Below are positions 24,906-34,130 of a DNA stretch of 64,000 bases, piece by piece; the first letter of the stretch is position 1; each line of letters begins with the position of its first letter. The translations under genes were made by a program, and so were the position numbers. The notes beneath the pieces are model-generated. The model did not search any database. It was not told where the DNA came from and saw nothing but the letters and a program-made list of their open reading frames with translations. Source of the DNA: Phenylobacterium sp. (lineage in GTDB: Bacteria; Pseudomonadota; Alphaproteobacteria; Caulobacterales; Caulobacteraceae); assembly GCF_016124325.1 (NCBI RefSeq), contig NZ_WGNY01000036.1, forward strand, positions 52,755-116,754, given 5' to 3'.

Positions 24906-24919
24906 GCGCGGCGCGCGCT

Positions 24920-26182
24920 TCAGCCGAACAGCGCCTGTTCGAACGCCGCGGCGGCTGGCGTCGCAGCCTTTGGGCCCAGCACCGCCACAGCGGCCTTCCG
25001 TTCGGCCAGGATCCGCGCGGTGAGCGCCGCCAGCCGGTCCGGCGTGACCGCGTCGATCTCGTTGGCCAGGGTGTCGGGGTCCAGCGGCGCGCCGAACAGC
25101 AATACCTGGCCCGCCGCGTGCTCGGCCCGCGCCAGCGCCGCCTCGCGGCTCATGAACAGCCCGCCCTTCAGCTGGGCCTTGGCGCGCGAAAGCTCGGCCG
25201 CCCCGACGGGCTCGGCGAGCCCCCGGATCTCGCGGGCCGTCACCTCGGCCAGCTCGGCCGCGTCCGACGCCGCGCAGCCGGCGAACACGCCCAGCACGCC
25301 GGTGTCGCTGTAGGTCTCGGCGTAGGCGTCGATCGTGTAGGCCAGGCCCCGCGCCTCCCGCGCCTCCTGGAACAGCCGCGAGGCCATGCCGCCGCCGAGG
25401 ATCTCGGCCAGCAGCCGCAGGGTGAAGTAATCCGGGTCCTGGGCGCCCAGCGCCGGCAGCAGCAGCACCACATTGGCCTGCTCCAGCCGCTTGGCCACCG
25501 GCCGCAGGCCGCCGACGAAAGGCGCGGGCGGCGGCGGCGGCGCGGGCGCGGCGGCGGCGGCCCCGAAGTCGCGCTCGGCCAGGCGCAGCAGCTCGTCCTC
25601 GTCCACCGCCCCGGCGGCGCTGACCACCAGCGTGTCGGCCGCGTAGAGGCGGGCCCGCCAGGCGTCGAGGGTCTCCGGCGTCGCCGCGCCGATCGATTTC
25701 ACGGTGCCCAGGATCGGCCGGCCCAGGGCGTGACCGTCGAACGCCGCCTCCTGGGCGAGCTCGAAGACGAAATCGTCAGGCGTGTCGGCGGCCTCGGCGA
25801 TCTCCTGGCCCACCACCTGCTTCTCGCGGACCAGGTCTTCGGGGTCCATGGCCGGCCGCTGGAGGAGGTCGGCGATCACCGCCGATCCCAGGTCCAGCCC
25901 GTCCTTCAGGGCGCGCACCTGGAAGCTGGTGCGCTCGTAGCCCGTGGCGGCGTTGATGTGGCCGCCGCCGGCCTCGATCACCTCGACGATCGCCTTGGCC
26001 GAGCGCGCGCCCGCGCCCTTGAACACCATGTGCTCGAGCAGGTGCGACCAGCCGGACCGGGCCGGGTCCTCCATCCGCGCGCCGCGGCCGGCCACCACCG
26101 ACAGCGCCACCGTCTGCCAGCCCGGCAGGGGATCGCAGACGACGCGCACGCCGTTGCTCAGCCTGTGCACGCGGGGGGCCAA
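24920..26182 (-). CDS. M16 family zinc peptidase (processing-peptidase-like)
   Basis: A 420-residue pitrilysin-family protein with the inverted zinc motif HLLEH (His47, Glu50, His51) and the downstream acidic helix (QEIAEAADTPDD) that supplies the third ligand. It resembles the beta subunit of mitochondrial processing peptidase and the alphaproteobacterial PqqL/YmxG-type proteins. The C-terminal half has the glycine-rich segment typical of M16. It lies 3 bases after thrC on the same strand; thrC-M16 linkage is common in alphaproteobacteria. Confidence 0.92.
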   Translation of the reverse strand: MAPRVHRLSNGVRVVCDPLPGWQTVALSVVAGRGARMEDPARSGWSHLLEHMVFKGAGARSAKAIVEVIEAGGGHINAATGYERTSFQVRALKDGLDLGSAVIADLLQRPAMDPEDLVREKQVVGQEIAEAADTPDDFVFELAQEAAFDGHALGRPILGTVKSIGAATPETLDAWRARLYAADTLVVSAAGAVDEDELLRLAERDFGAAAAAPAPPPPPAPFVGGLRPVAKRLEQANVVLLLPALGAQDPDYFTLRLLAEILGGGMASRLFQEAREARGLAYTIDAYAETYSDTGVLGVFAGCAASDAAELAEVTAREIRGLAEPVGAAELSRAKAQLKGGLFMSREAALARAEHAAGQVLLFGAPLDPDTLANEIDAVTPDRLAALTARILAERKAAVAVLGPKAATPAAAAFEQALFG

Positions 26183-26185
26183 GGC

Positions 26186-27574
26186 TCAGCCCTCCGCGAA
26201 GGCGCGGACGTAGGCCTTGATGGTGTCGGCGTCGGCGGGCAGGCGGTCGAAGCGTTCGGGCCGCCCTTCCAGGTTGGCCGCCCCGCGCGGAAGCTGCGGC
26301 GTCACTCCGCAGGTCTTGGCCACGTCCTCCGGGAACTTGGCCGGATGGGCCGTGGAGAGCACCACCGCGACGCCGTCGGGCGCCTGGCGGTTCAGGGCGG
26401 CCACGGCCACGGCGGTGTGGGGGTCGATCAGTTCACCCGTCTCGTTGAGGGTGGAAACCATGGTGCGGCGGGTGTCGGCCTCGTCGATCGCGACGCCGGT
26501 GAAGACCGCCTGCATGGCCGAGAGCGCGCGCGGCGGGATGTCGATCACCCCGGCCCGGGCGAAGGCCTCGAAGGCGCGCGCGGTGTCGGTCGCCTCCCGT
26601 TCCACGGCCTCGAAATAGAGGCGCTCGAAGTTCGACGCCGACTGGATGTCCATGGCCGGCGAAATGGTCGGCTGCACCGTCCCGCGCGAATAGCGGCCGG
26701 TGCGGAAGGCGCGCGCCAGGATGTCGTTGGCGTTGGTGGCCACCACGATGCGGCCGATCGGCAGGCCCATGCGACGCGCGACGTAGCCCGCGAAGGCGTC
26801 GCCGAAGTTGCCCGACGGCACCACGAAGCTCACCTCGCGCCCGGGCGCGCCCAGCGCCACGGCGGTGGTGAAGTAGTAGACGGCCTGGGCGGCGATGCGC
26901 GCGAAGTTGATCGAGTTGACCGCCGCCAGGTCGACCGCCTGGCGCAACGCCTTGTCGGCCATGGCGTCCTTCAGGATGGCCTGGCAGTCGTCGAAGGTGC
27001 CCTTCACCGCCACGCAGGCGATGTTGGCCTCCTCGGCCGTGGTCATGAACCGGCGCTGCACCTCGGAGATCCGGCCCTCCGGGAACATCGCCACCACCCG
27101 CGTGGACTTCGAGCCGCGGAAAGCCTCGACCGCCGCCCCGCCCGTGTCGCCGGACGTCGCGCAAAGGATGGTCTGTGTGCGGCCCTGCCCGGCCAGCAGG
27201 TGATCGTACAGCCGCGCCAGCAGCTGCATGGCCACGTCCTTGAACGCCAGGCTCGGCCCGTGGAACAGCTCGGCGACGAACGCCTGCGGCGCGATCTGCA
27301 CGAGCGGGACGACAGCCGCATGGCTGAACGTCGCATAGGCCTCCTCGCACATCGCCTCGACGTCGGCCGTGGCGATCTCGTCACCGGCGAAGGCGCCCAG
27401 CACCCGGGCGGCGACCTTGGCGTAAGGCTGGCCGGCGAAGCCCGCGATCTCCTGGCGGCTGAACGTGGGCCAGATCTCGGGCACGTAGAGGCCGCCGTCG
27501 GGCGCGAGCCCGCCGAGCACGGCGTCGGCGAAACCGACCGCGGGCGCCTGCCCACGGGTTGAGACGTAGCGCAT
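26186..27574 (-). CDS. thrC: Threonine synthase
   Basis: A 462-residue PLP enzyme that converts O-phosphohomoserine to threonine. It begins with MRYVSTRGQAP and DGGLYVPE, and carries the PLP Schiff-base Lys112 in SLAFKD. SGDTGGAA and SGNFGDAFAGYVA are the phosphate- and substrate-binding segments of the longer, SAM-insensitive class. It is embedded in the oxidase cluster, overlapping surf1 by one base upstream and followed by the M16 peptidase. Confidence 0.96.
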   Translation of the reverse strand: MRYVSTRGQAPAVGFADAVLGGLAPDGGLYVPEIWPTFSRQEIAGFAGQPYAKVAARVLGAFAGDEIATADVEAMCEEAYATFSHAAVVPLVQIAPQAFVAELFHGPSLAFKDVAMQLLARLYDHLLAGQGRTQTILCATSGDTGGAAVEAFRGSKSTRVVAMFPEGRISEVQRRFMTTAEEANIACVAVKGTFDDCQAILKDAMADKALRQAVDLAAVNSINFARIAAQAVYYFTTAVALGAPGREVSFVVPSGNFGDAFAGYVARRMGLPIGRIVVATNANDILARAFRTGRYSRGTVQPTISPAMDIQSASNFERLYFEAVEREATDTARAFEAFARAGVIDIPPRALSAMQAVFTGVAIDEADTRRTMVSTLNETGELIDPHTAVAVAALNRQAPDGVAVVLSTAHPAKFPEDVAKTCGVTPQLPRGAANLEGRPERFDRLPADADTIKAYVRAFAEG

Positions 27575-28290
27575 CAGGTTTTCCGCCTGCGAAGGAGCAT
27601 GGCCGCATAAACGCCGAGCAAGGCCGCGGCAAGGCCGTACCAGGTGATGGCGTAGCCCAGGTGGTTGTTGGGGATGTCCGAGGGCACGGGCGCCGGAACG
27701 AGCGTCGGCGTGTCGGGATTGGTCGCCGTCTCGGCCATCAGGAACAGCGGCGCGGGATCGGGCGCCTTCAGCGCCGCGGCCATGGCCGGCAGGTCGCGGG
27801 TGTACCAGTGGCCGGCCGAGTTCTTCGGCGAGAAGGGGTTGCCGTGCGCCATCTTGCGCAGGACGCCGACCAGCTCGACGGGCGTGGCGTCGGCGGCGTC
27901 GACCGCCGGCCGCGCGGCCTCGGTGTCGGCCGTGAAGCCCCGGTCGACGAGGATGCTGCGATAGGGACCGCCGTCCAGGCGGCAGGCCGAGATCAGCCGC
28001 ACGCCCGCCTGGCCCTCGGTGACGAAATAGAGCTCGAGGAACGGCGCCTTCGAAAGTCCGGCGCAGGCGACCTTGACGCGCGTGAAGTCGGCGTCGCCGC
28101 CCTGGGCCACGCGGTCGAGCACGGGGCCGATCGGCCGGGCGGGCGCGGCCTGCAGCGCGGCGATGCGCGCCAGCATGTCCTCTTTCCAGTGCAGCCGCTG
28201 GACCTGCCAGGTCCCGAGGCCCATCAGGATGACGAAGGCGATGGCGACAGTGATCGTCAGGCCGACGGGAAAGCCCCGGCGCTCAGTCAT
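27574..28290 (-). CDS. surf1: SURF1 family cytochrome oxidase assembly protein
   Basis: A 238-residue inner-membrane protein with a helix at each end (about 8-27 and 212-230) and the SURF1 domain between. Recognisable parts are LGTWQVQRLHWKEDML, SILVDRGF and PNNHLGYAITWYGLA. SURF1 helps insert haem a into subunit I of aa3-type oxidase. It overlaps the DUF983 gene by 8 bases and thrC by one base, so it belongs to the ctaE-led operon. Confidence 0.95.
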   Translation of the reverse strand: MTERRGFPVGLTITVAIAFVILMGLGTWQVQRLHWKEDMLARIAALQAAPARPIGPVLDRVAQGGDADFTRVKVACAGLSKAPFLELYFVTEGQAGVRLISACRLDGGPYRSILVDRGFTADTEAARPAVDAADATPVELVGVLRKMAHGNPFSPKNSAGHWYTRDLPAMAAALKAPDPAPLFLMAETATNPDTPTLVPAPVPSDIPNNHLGYAITWYGLAAALLGVYAAMLLRRRKT

Positions 28291-28639
28291 GCCGGGCTTC
28301 GGAGGCCTTGTTCATGAACTGCGCCGCGAGCATGGCGCCCTTGAACGGCCGCAGGAGGCCCAGGCAGACGACCAGCGTCATCGGCAGCCAGATCACCAGG
28401 TGCACCCAGATCGGCGGGTGGATGGTGAACTCGGTGAACAGCGCGGCGAAGGCCACGATGAAGCCCGCGATCATGATCACGAACACCGCCGGCCCGTCGC
28501 CGCTGTCGGCCTTGGACAGATCGTAGCCGCAGGCCTCGCAGGTCTGGGCGACCTTCAGGAACCCGTCGAAGAGATGACCCTCTCCGCAGTTGGGACAGCG
28601 GCCCGCCATCCCAGACAGCAGCGGATTGGGCTTGGACAT
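28283..28639 (-). CDS. DUF983 family membrane protein
   Basis: A 118-residue protein with an N-terminal zinc-ribbon-like pair of CxxC motifs (Cys15/Cys18 in RCPNCGEG and Cys34/Cys37 in CEACGYD) and two membrane helices (about 52-72 and 78-98). The family is conserved next to cytochrome oxidase genes in alphaproteobacteria and is presumed to act in oxidase assembly, but its function is not established. It lies 7 bases after ctaE and overlaps surf1. Confidence 0.93.
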   Translation of the reverse strand: MSKPNPLLSGMAGRCPNCGEGHLFDGFLKVAQTCEACGYDLSKADSGDGPAVFVIMIAGFIVAFAALFTEFTIHPPIWVHLVIWLPMTLVVCLGLLRPFKGAMLAAQFMNKASEARHD

Positions 28640-28646
28640 GGCTCGG

Positions 28647-29513
28647 CTAGTGCGCCCCGAAGATCACGTAGATGAAGGCGAAGAGGAACAGCCACACCAC
28701 GTCGACGAAGTGCCAGTACCAGGCCGCCGCCTCGAAGCCGAAGTGCTGCTTGGGCGTGAAGCCGCCACCCATCAGGCGGATCAGGCAGACGGTCAGGAAG
28801 ATCGAGCCGACCAGCACGTGGAAGCCGTGGAAGCCCGTCGCCATGATGAAGGACGAACCGTAGAGGCCGGAGTTCTCCGCGCCGGCGCCGCCGAAGAAGT
28901 AGTGGTGCTCGAAGATGTGGCTGTACTCGTAGGCCTGCACCGAGGTGAACATCACGCCGAGCAGGATGGTGAGCAGAAGGCCGATCTTGGCGCTCTTGCG
29001 GTCGCCTTGCTGCAGGGCGTGGTGGGCCCAGGTCACGGTGGTGCCGGACAGCAGCAGGGTGAGCGTGTTGACGAGCGGGAGCTGGAAGGGCGCCACCGTC
29101 TCGATGCCCTTCGGCGGGAAGGTGGCCCAGGCGGCGCGCACCTCTTCGATGGGCGCCAGCGTCCGGTTGCCGTGGAACAGGGCCATCTCGAAGAAGATCC
29201 AGAACCACGCGACGAAGAACATCACCTCCGAGGCGATGAACAGCACCATGCCGTAGCGCAGGCCGATCGACACGACGGGGGTGTGGTCGCCCTGGTTGGC
29301 TTCCTTCACCACGTCGCTCCACCAGCCGACCATGGTGTAGAGCACGCCGGCCAGGCCCGCGAAGAACAGCCACGCCGTATGCTGCGGCAGGCCGAACAGG
29401 CCCTTCATCCAGGTGACGCCGCCCAGCGCCATCACCGTGGCGGCGACCGAACCGATCAGCGGATACGGGCTCGGATTGACCAGGTGGTAGTCGTGCTTCA
29501 CGCCGGCGGCCAT
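28647..29513 (-). CDS. ctaE: Cytochrome c oxidase subunit III
   Basis: A 288-residue seven-helix subunit of aa3 oxidase. Conserved parts are YHLVNPSPYPL, EVMFFVAWFWIFFE, QAYEYSH and MATGFHGFHVLVGSIFL, the last near the lipid-filled oxygen path. AAGGATCGCG precedes the ATG. It leads the unit ctaE-DUF983-surf1-thrC-M16. Unusually, it is separated from ctaG by 4 kb holding two genes on the opposite strand, so it must have its own promoter upstream of 29513. Confidence 0.97.
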   Translation of the reverse strand: MAAGVKHDYHLVNPSPYPLIGSVAATVMALGGVTWMKGLFGLPQHTAWLFFAGLAGVLYTMVGWWSDVVKEANQGDHTPVVSIGLRYGMVLFIASEVMFFVAWFWIFFEMALFHGNRTLAPIEEVRAAWATFPPKGIETVAPFQLPLVNTLTLLLSGTTVTWAHHALQQGDRKSAKIGLLLTILLGVMFTSVQAYEYSHIFEHHYFFGGAGAENSGLYGSSFIMATGFHGFHVLVGSIFLTVCLIRLMGGGFTPKQHFGFEAAAWYWHFVDVVWLFLFAFIYVIFGAH

Positions 29514-29771
29514 CGCGATCCTTACCCCTCGTAGCTACCCCCACGCGCCGACACGCAGAGTCGGACGCGCTCAATGGCGGACGCTATAGCGCCGCCTCGG
29601 ACCGTTCGCCAAGGGGAAAGGCCGCACAAGTCGCAGCAGAAGCCCCGCCGAAGCGCCGGACCATCGCCCTGCGACATTTGGTCCAGGCGGGTCGGCCCCG
29701 TCGGTAACCATCCGGCGACTTCCCTCCGCGATGAAGGAAAGGACTGCTGAATCCAATTTGAGGTCTCCCAG

Positions 29772-31697
29772 GTGCTCCTCGACAATCTCCGCATTTCCCG
29801 CAAGCTCGCCATCGGTTTCGCCGCGGTCGTTCTGACCATGGCCGGCATGGGCGGTTCGGCGTTCTACTCGCTCACCTCGCTGGAGAAGGCCCGCAAAGAG
29901 GTCGAGAAGACCCAAGACACCATCGCCACCTTGGAACAGGCCAAATTTTACTTGGCGCGGCAGGAGAACAGCTATCGCGGATACCTCCTGTCAGGCGACG
30001 ATTTCTATCTCGGCAAGATCGCCCAGCACCGCGGCAACTTCAAAAAGAGCCTCGCGAACAGCAAGACGCTGCTGGCGGGCGAGGCCGACCAGGTCAAGGG
30101 CGTGGACGATGTGCTCGCCGCGGCCGACACTTGGCACGCGAAGGTGGTCGAGGCGGGCGTCGCCCTGGCCCGTGATCCCGCCACCCACGACGCGGCCGTC
30201 GCGATGGTCGGTCCCGATGGGGTCGCCGACGGCCTGATCGCGCCGGCCGAGGACGGCATCGCGGCGCTGTTCGAGACCCAATCCAAGCGCATGGACGCCC
30301 TGGCGGCCGACCAGACGGCGGTGACCCGCATCGCGAACCTGTCGCTGGCCGGCTGCATCCTGTTCGGCTTGCTGATCGCCGCCGCGCTGGGCGTGCTGCT
30401 GACCCGCGCCATCGCGCGGCCGGTGACCGCGCTGACCGAGGCGATGCGCAGGCTGGCGGGCGGCGACTTCACGGTCGACGTTCCGGCCCAGGGCCGCCGC
30501 GACGAGCTCGGGCTGATGGCGGCCGCCGTCGGCGTCTTCAAGGACGCCGGGGTCGAGAAGCTGCGGCTGGAAGGCCTGACCGCCGAGCAGCGCAAGGCCG
30601 CCGACGAGGAGCGCGCCCGCAACGAGGCCGCCAAGGCCCAGGCGGCGGCCGAGCTGGCCGAGGTGGTGCAGAACCTGGGCCGCGGCCTGGAACGCCTCAG
30701 CGTGGGCGACCTGACGCACCGCATCGAGGCGGCGTTCCCCGACGACTACCGGAAGCTGAAGGACGACTTCAACGCCGCCATGACCCAGCTGCAGGACGCC
30801 ATGACGGTGGTCGTCGGCAACGTGCGGGCCATCCGCGCCGGCTCCGGCGAGATCGCCAGCGCCGCCGACAACCTGTCGCGCCGCACCGAGCAGCAGGCCG
30901 CCAGCCTGGAAGAGACCGCCGCGGCGCTGGAGGAGATCACCTCCACCATGAAGACGTCGGCCGAGGGCGCCAACGAATGCGCCAGCGTCGTCCAGGCGGC
31001 GCGCACCGACGCCCAGGCCAGCGGCACGGTGGTGTCGGAGGCCGTCTCCGCCATGAGCCAGATCGAAACCTCGGCCAACGAGATCAGCAGCATCATCGGG
31101 GTGATCGACGAGATCGCCTTCCAGACCAACCTGCTGGCGCTCAACGCCGGGGTGGAAGCCGCCCGGGCCGGCGACGCCGGCAAGGGCTTCGCCGTGGTCG
31201 CCTCCGAGGTCCGGGCCCTGGCCCAGCGCTCGGCCGAGGCCGCCAAGGAGATCAAGGCCCTCATCTCGGCCTCGAGCACCCAGGTTCGCGAGGGCGTGGA
31301 CCGCGTGGGCCGGACCGGCGAGTCGCTGGAGCGGATCATCGAGCGGGTCGCGCAGATCGATTCGCTGATCACCGAGATCGCGGCCGGCGCCCAGGAGCAG
31401 GCTCGCGGCATCGCCGAGGTGAACACCGCCGTCAACCAGATGGACCAGCTCACCCAGCAGAACGCCGCCATGGTGGAGGAATCCACGGCCGCCAGCCACG
31501 CGCTGAGCCGCGAGGCCGACGTGCTCGACCAGTCGATCAGCCGCTTCCAGGTCGGCGTGGTCAGCCGCGCGCCCCAGGGCAAGACCGCGCCTCAGAGCCG
31601 AACAGCACCGGTTCGCCAGATGAAGACGGTCGGCGCCCGGGGCGGCGCCGCGCCGAAGCCGCAGCCCGAACCCTCCGACGTCTGGGACGAGTTCTAG
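29772..31697 (+). CDS. Methyl-accepting chemotaxis protein with CHASE3-like sensor
   Basis: A 641-residue chemoreceptor starting at a GTG. Membrane helices lie at about 12-32 and 188-212; the periplasmic part has the CHASE3 hallmark QENSYRGYLLSGD. A HAMP domain follows, then a second HAMP-like linker and the methyl-accepting domain with the CheA-contact hairpin EIAFQTNLLALNAGVEAARAG (given in part). Coiled coils flank it. It ends in DVWDEF, resembling the xWxxF tether that recruits CheR/CheB. The ligand is unknown. It lies with a porin gene inside the cox cluster, opposite in direction. Confidence 0.95.
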   Translation: MLLDNLRISRKLAIGFAAVVLTMAGMGGSAFYSLTSLEKARKEVEKTQDTIATLEQAKFYLARQENSYRGYLLSGDDFYLGKIAQHRGNFKKSLANSKTLLAGEADQVKGVDDVLAAADTWHAKVVEAGVALARDPATHDAAVAMVGPDGVADGLIAPAEDGIAALFETQSKRMDALAADQTAVTRIANLSLAGCILFGLLIAAALGVLLTRAIARPVTALTEAMRRLAGGDFTVDVPAQGRRDELGLMAAAVGVFKDAGVEKLRLEGLTAEQRKAADEERARNEAAKAQAAAELAEVVQNLGRGLERLSVGDLTHRIEAAFPDDYRKLKDDFNAAMTQLQDAMTVVVGNVRAIRAGSGEIASAADNLSRRTEQQAASLEETAAALEEITSTMKTSAEGANECASVVQAARTDAQASGTVVSEAVSAMSQIETSANEISSIIGVIDEIAFQTNLLALNAGVEAARAGDAGKGFAVVASEVRALAQRSAEAAKEIKALISASSTQVREGVDRVGRTGESLERIIERVAQIDSLITEIAAGAQEQARGIAEVNTAVNQMDQLTQQNAAMVEESTAASHALSREADVLDQSISRFQVGVVSRAPQGKTAPQSRTAPVRQMKTVGARGGAAPKPQPEPSDVWDEF

Positions 31698-31845
31698 GCG
31701 TCGTCCGCGCCCGCGGACTCAGGATAGCGAGTTCCCAGGGCCAGTTCGCAGTGCGGCGGCGCCGATCGCGTCGCCGCCGTCAGTCCCCCGCTCGCGCGGC
31801 CAACGCGTGAAGTCTCCCAATCAACGATCGAACGGCTGAATTCCC

Positions 31846-33411
31846 ATGCTCGCACGAACCCTCGCCAAGACCGTCTGGCCGACCGTGGCCGCGCTCCTCT
31901 TCTGCAGCGCCGCGCCGCAAGCCATGGCCCAGGCCGTCTCGACCGCGCCCACCCAGGGGTCGGGCGTCAGCCAGGAACAGGCCCTCGCGCTGAGCGCACG
32001 GCTCGACGCCCTGGAGCGCCGCAACGACGAACTCGAGCGCGAGGTCCAGGCGCTCAAGGCCTCGACGACGGCCGGTGACGAGGCGCTCAAGAAGCAGGTC
32101 GCGGCCCAGCCCAAGATCACCTTCAACAACGCCCGCCCGCAGATCGCCTCGGCGGACGGCCAGTTCACGGCGGCGTTCCGCGGCGTCTTCCAGCTCGACA
32201 CCGCGCTCTACGACCAGCACTCGGCCGGCCCGCTGGCGACCGACTACCGCCGCGGCTCGTTCGGCGACGCCGCCGAGGCCGACCACGCCCGCGACCTCAC
32301 CGACGGCGCCAACTTCCGGCGCGTCCGCATCGGCATCGAGGGCAAGGCCTTCGGCGACTGGAACTACGCCTTCCTCTACGACTTCGGCGGCACGGGCGTC
32401 GAAGGCGCCGGCCAGATCAACCAGGCCTGGCTGCAGTACAACGGCCTGGGCCCGGTCAAGGTGAAGGTCGGGGCCTTCGCCCCGCTCGCGGGCATGGACG
32501 ACTCCACCTCGGCCTACAGCACCGTGTTCCTCGAGCGCGCGGCGATTTCCGAGCTGACGCGCGGCCTGGCCGCCGGCGACGGGCGCACGGCCGTGGCGCT
32601 GCTGGCGGGCGGCGAACGCTGGACCGCCTCGGCCGCGCTCAGCGGCAACCTCGTCACCAAGCAGGGATTCGACGACCAGCTCGGCTTCGTCGGGCGCGTC
32701 GCCTTCCTGCCGTGGAAGGGCGAGAACGGCCTGCTCCACCTGGGCGCCAACACCTCGGTGATCATCCATCCGTCGGCGACCGGCCCCGACGTGGCGCCGG
32801 CCGGCGCCGCCACCCCGGTGCGGCTGCGCGAGCGGACGGAGTCGCGGGTGGACGGGACCCGGCTGGTCGACACCGGCAATATCGACGCCGATCGCGTCGT
32901 CGCCTGGGGCCTGGAGGCCGGCGCGCAGTTCCGCGCCGTCACGCTGCAGTCGGAATACTCGCACATTGGCGTCGAGCGCCGCGCCAGCGCGTTGTCGAAT
33001 CCCGACTTCTCGGGCTGGTACGTGCAGGGCTCCTGGACGCTCACCGGCGAACCGCGCCGCTACGCCATGGCCTCTGGCGCCTTCGACGTGCCGCGTCCGA
33101 AGAAGCCGTTCAATCTGAAGACCGGGGACTGGGGCGCCTGGGAGATCGCCGCGCGCTACTCCGACCTCGACCTGAACGACACCTCGGGGACCTCGCCGAT
33201 CTATGGCGGCGAGCAGCAGGTCTGGACCCTGGGCCTCAACTGGTACCCGAACGCCGCCGTGCGCTTCCAGGCCAACTTCCAGGACGTCAGCGTCGATCGC
33301 CTCTCGCCCGGCGGCACGGCCTTCGGCGCCGGGGCGCTCACGCCGCCCGCGGGCGCCCAGGTGGGCCAGGACTTCCGGATCTGGTCGTTCCGCACCCAAT
33401 ACGCCTTCTGA
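31846..33411 (+). CDS. Phosphate-selective porin OprO/OprP-like outer-membrane protein
   Basis: A 521-residue protein with a signal peptide (about 1-28, ending AMA-Q), a coiled-coil stretch (about 45-80, ALSARLDALERRNDELERE) and a beta-barrel ending in the aromatic Phe of RTQYAF, as outer-membrane proteins do. The layout matches OprP/OprO-type trimeric anion porins. No pho-box was recognised upstream, so phosphate specificity is not assured. A GC-rich hairpin precedes it in the 148-base gap after the chemoreceptor gene. Confidence 0.9.
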   Translation: MLARTLAKTVWPTVAALLFCSAAPQAMAQAVSTAPTQGSGVSQEQALALSARLDALERRNDELEREVQALKASTTAGDEALKKQVAAQPKITFNNARPQIASADGQFTAAFRGVFQLDTALYDQHSAGPLATDYRRGSFGDAAEADHARDLTDGANFRRVRIGIEGKAFGDWNYAFLYDFGGTGVEGAGQINQAWLQYNGLGPVKVKVGAFAPLAGMDDSTSAYSTVFLERAAISELTRGLAAGDGRTAVALLAGGERWTASAALSGNLVTKQGFDDQLGFVGRVAFLPWKGENGLLHLGANTSVIIHPSATGPDVAPAGAATPVRLRERTESRVDGTRLVDTGNIDADRVVAWGLEAGAQFRAVTLQSEYSHIGVERRASALSNPDFSGWYVQGSWTLTGEPRRYAMASGAFDVPRPKKPFNLKTGDWGAWEIAARYSDLDLNDTSGTSPIYGGEQQVWTLGLNWYPNAAVRFQANFQDVSVDRLSPGGTAFGAGALTPPAGAQVGQDFRIWSFRTQYAF

Positions 33412-33424
33412 GGCGGGGCGCGCC

Positions 33425-33542
33425 CTACAGCACGTCCCGGCTGGCTTGAATCAAGCCAGCCGGGATCAATGTGCTCGCGTCTTTCGATTTGGAGGCCTTC
33501 TGATCCCCTCACGATGCTTCACCGTGAGGGTGAAAGCCTCTA
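33425..33542. repeat. Composite interspersed repeat: 14-bp-stem hairpin plus family A copy 2
   Basis: The first part (33425-33478) contains CCCGGCTGGCTTGA-a-TCAAGCCAGCCGGG, a perfect 14-bp inverted repeat. The second part (33479-33542) is family A with inner arms CCCTCACG and CGTGAGGG. It lies between the porin and ctaG ends, and its right edge includes the ctaG stop TAG. The same two-part order recurs at 45467-45584. Confidence 0.85.
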
Positions 33543-34130
33543 GCTCGCCGCCTTGCCGTTGGCGGGCGGCGGCTGGGTGGCCACGTCGGTGGCCGGATAG
33601 AAGGTGTAGCTCAGCGTGATCTCGGGCTTGCCCTTGGTGTTGATGTCCTTGGCGTAGCCCGGCTCGACGAAATAGAGCACCGGCATGTCCACCGTCGCCC
33701 CGGCGGCGATGGTCTGGTCCGAGAAGCAGAAGCACTGCAGCTTCTCGAAATAGGCCCCGGCCTGCTCGGGCACCACGTTGTAGACGGCCCGCGCGGTGAT
33801 CGGATGATCGGCGTGGTTGGTCACCCGGAAGAAGGCCAGCTTGGTCTCGCCGATCTTGACCGTCTGCTGGATCTGGCTGGCCTCGAAGCTCCACGGCAGG
33901 TCGCGGACATTGGCGTCGAAGCGCACGACGACGGTCTTGCCCAGCGTCTCGGTCGGCGCCGCCTCGGCCCGGCGCACCGTGCCGCCGAACCCGGTCGCCT
34001 GGCAGAAGGCCTGATAGAGCGGCACGGCCGCGAAGGCCGCGCCCACCATGCCGAAGAACGTCCCGGCGCAGATCAGCGCCAGCCGCGTATTGCGCCGACG
34101 ATTGGGATCAGAAGGTTCGTTCTGCGACAC
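33540..34130 (-). CDS. ctaG: Cytochrome c oxidase assembly protein CtaG (Cox11)
   Basis: A 196-residue protein with one N-terminal membrane helix (about 16-38) and a periplasmic immunoglobulin-like copper domain. CQATGFGGT and the copper-binding CFCF (in KLQCFCFSDQT) are the Cox11 hallmarks; it delivers CuB copper to subunit I. The start is a GTG at 34130 inside the end of coxF, overlapping it by 23 bases, so translation is coupled. The stop TAG is contributed by an interspersed repeat. Confidence 0.96.
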   Translation of the reverse strand: MSQNEPSDPNRRRNTRLALICAGTFFGMVGAAFAAVPLYQAFCQATGFGGTVRRAEAAPTETLGKTVVVRFDANVRDLPWSFEASQIQQTVKIGETKLAFFRVTNHADHPITARAVYNVVPEQAGAYFEKLQCFCFSDQTIAAGATVDMPVLYFVEPGYAKDINTKGKPEITLSYTFYPATDVATQPPPANGKAAS

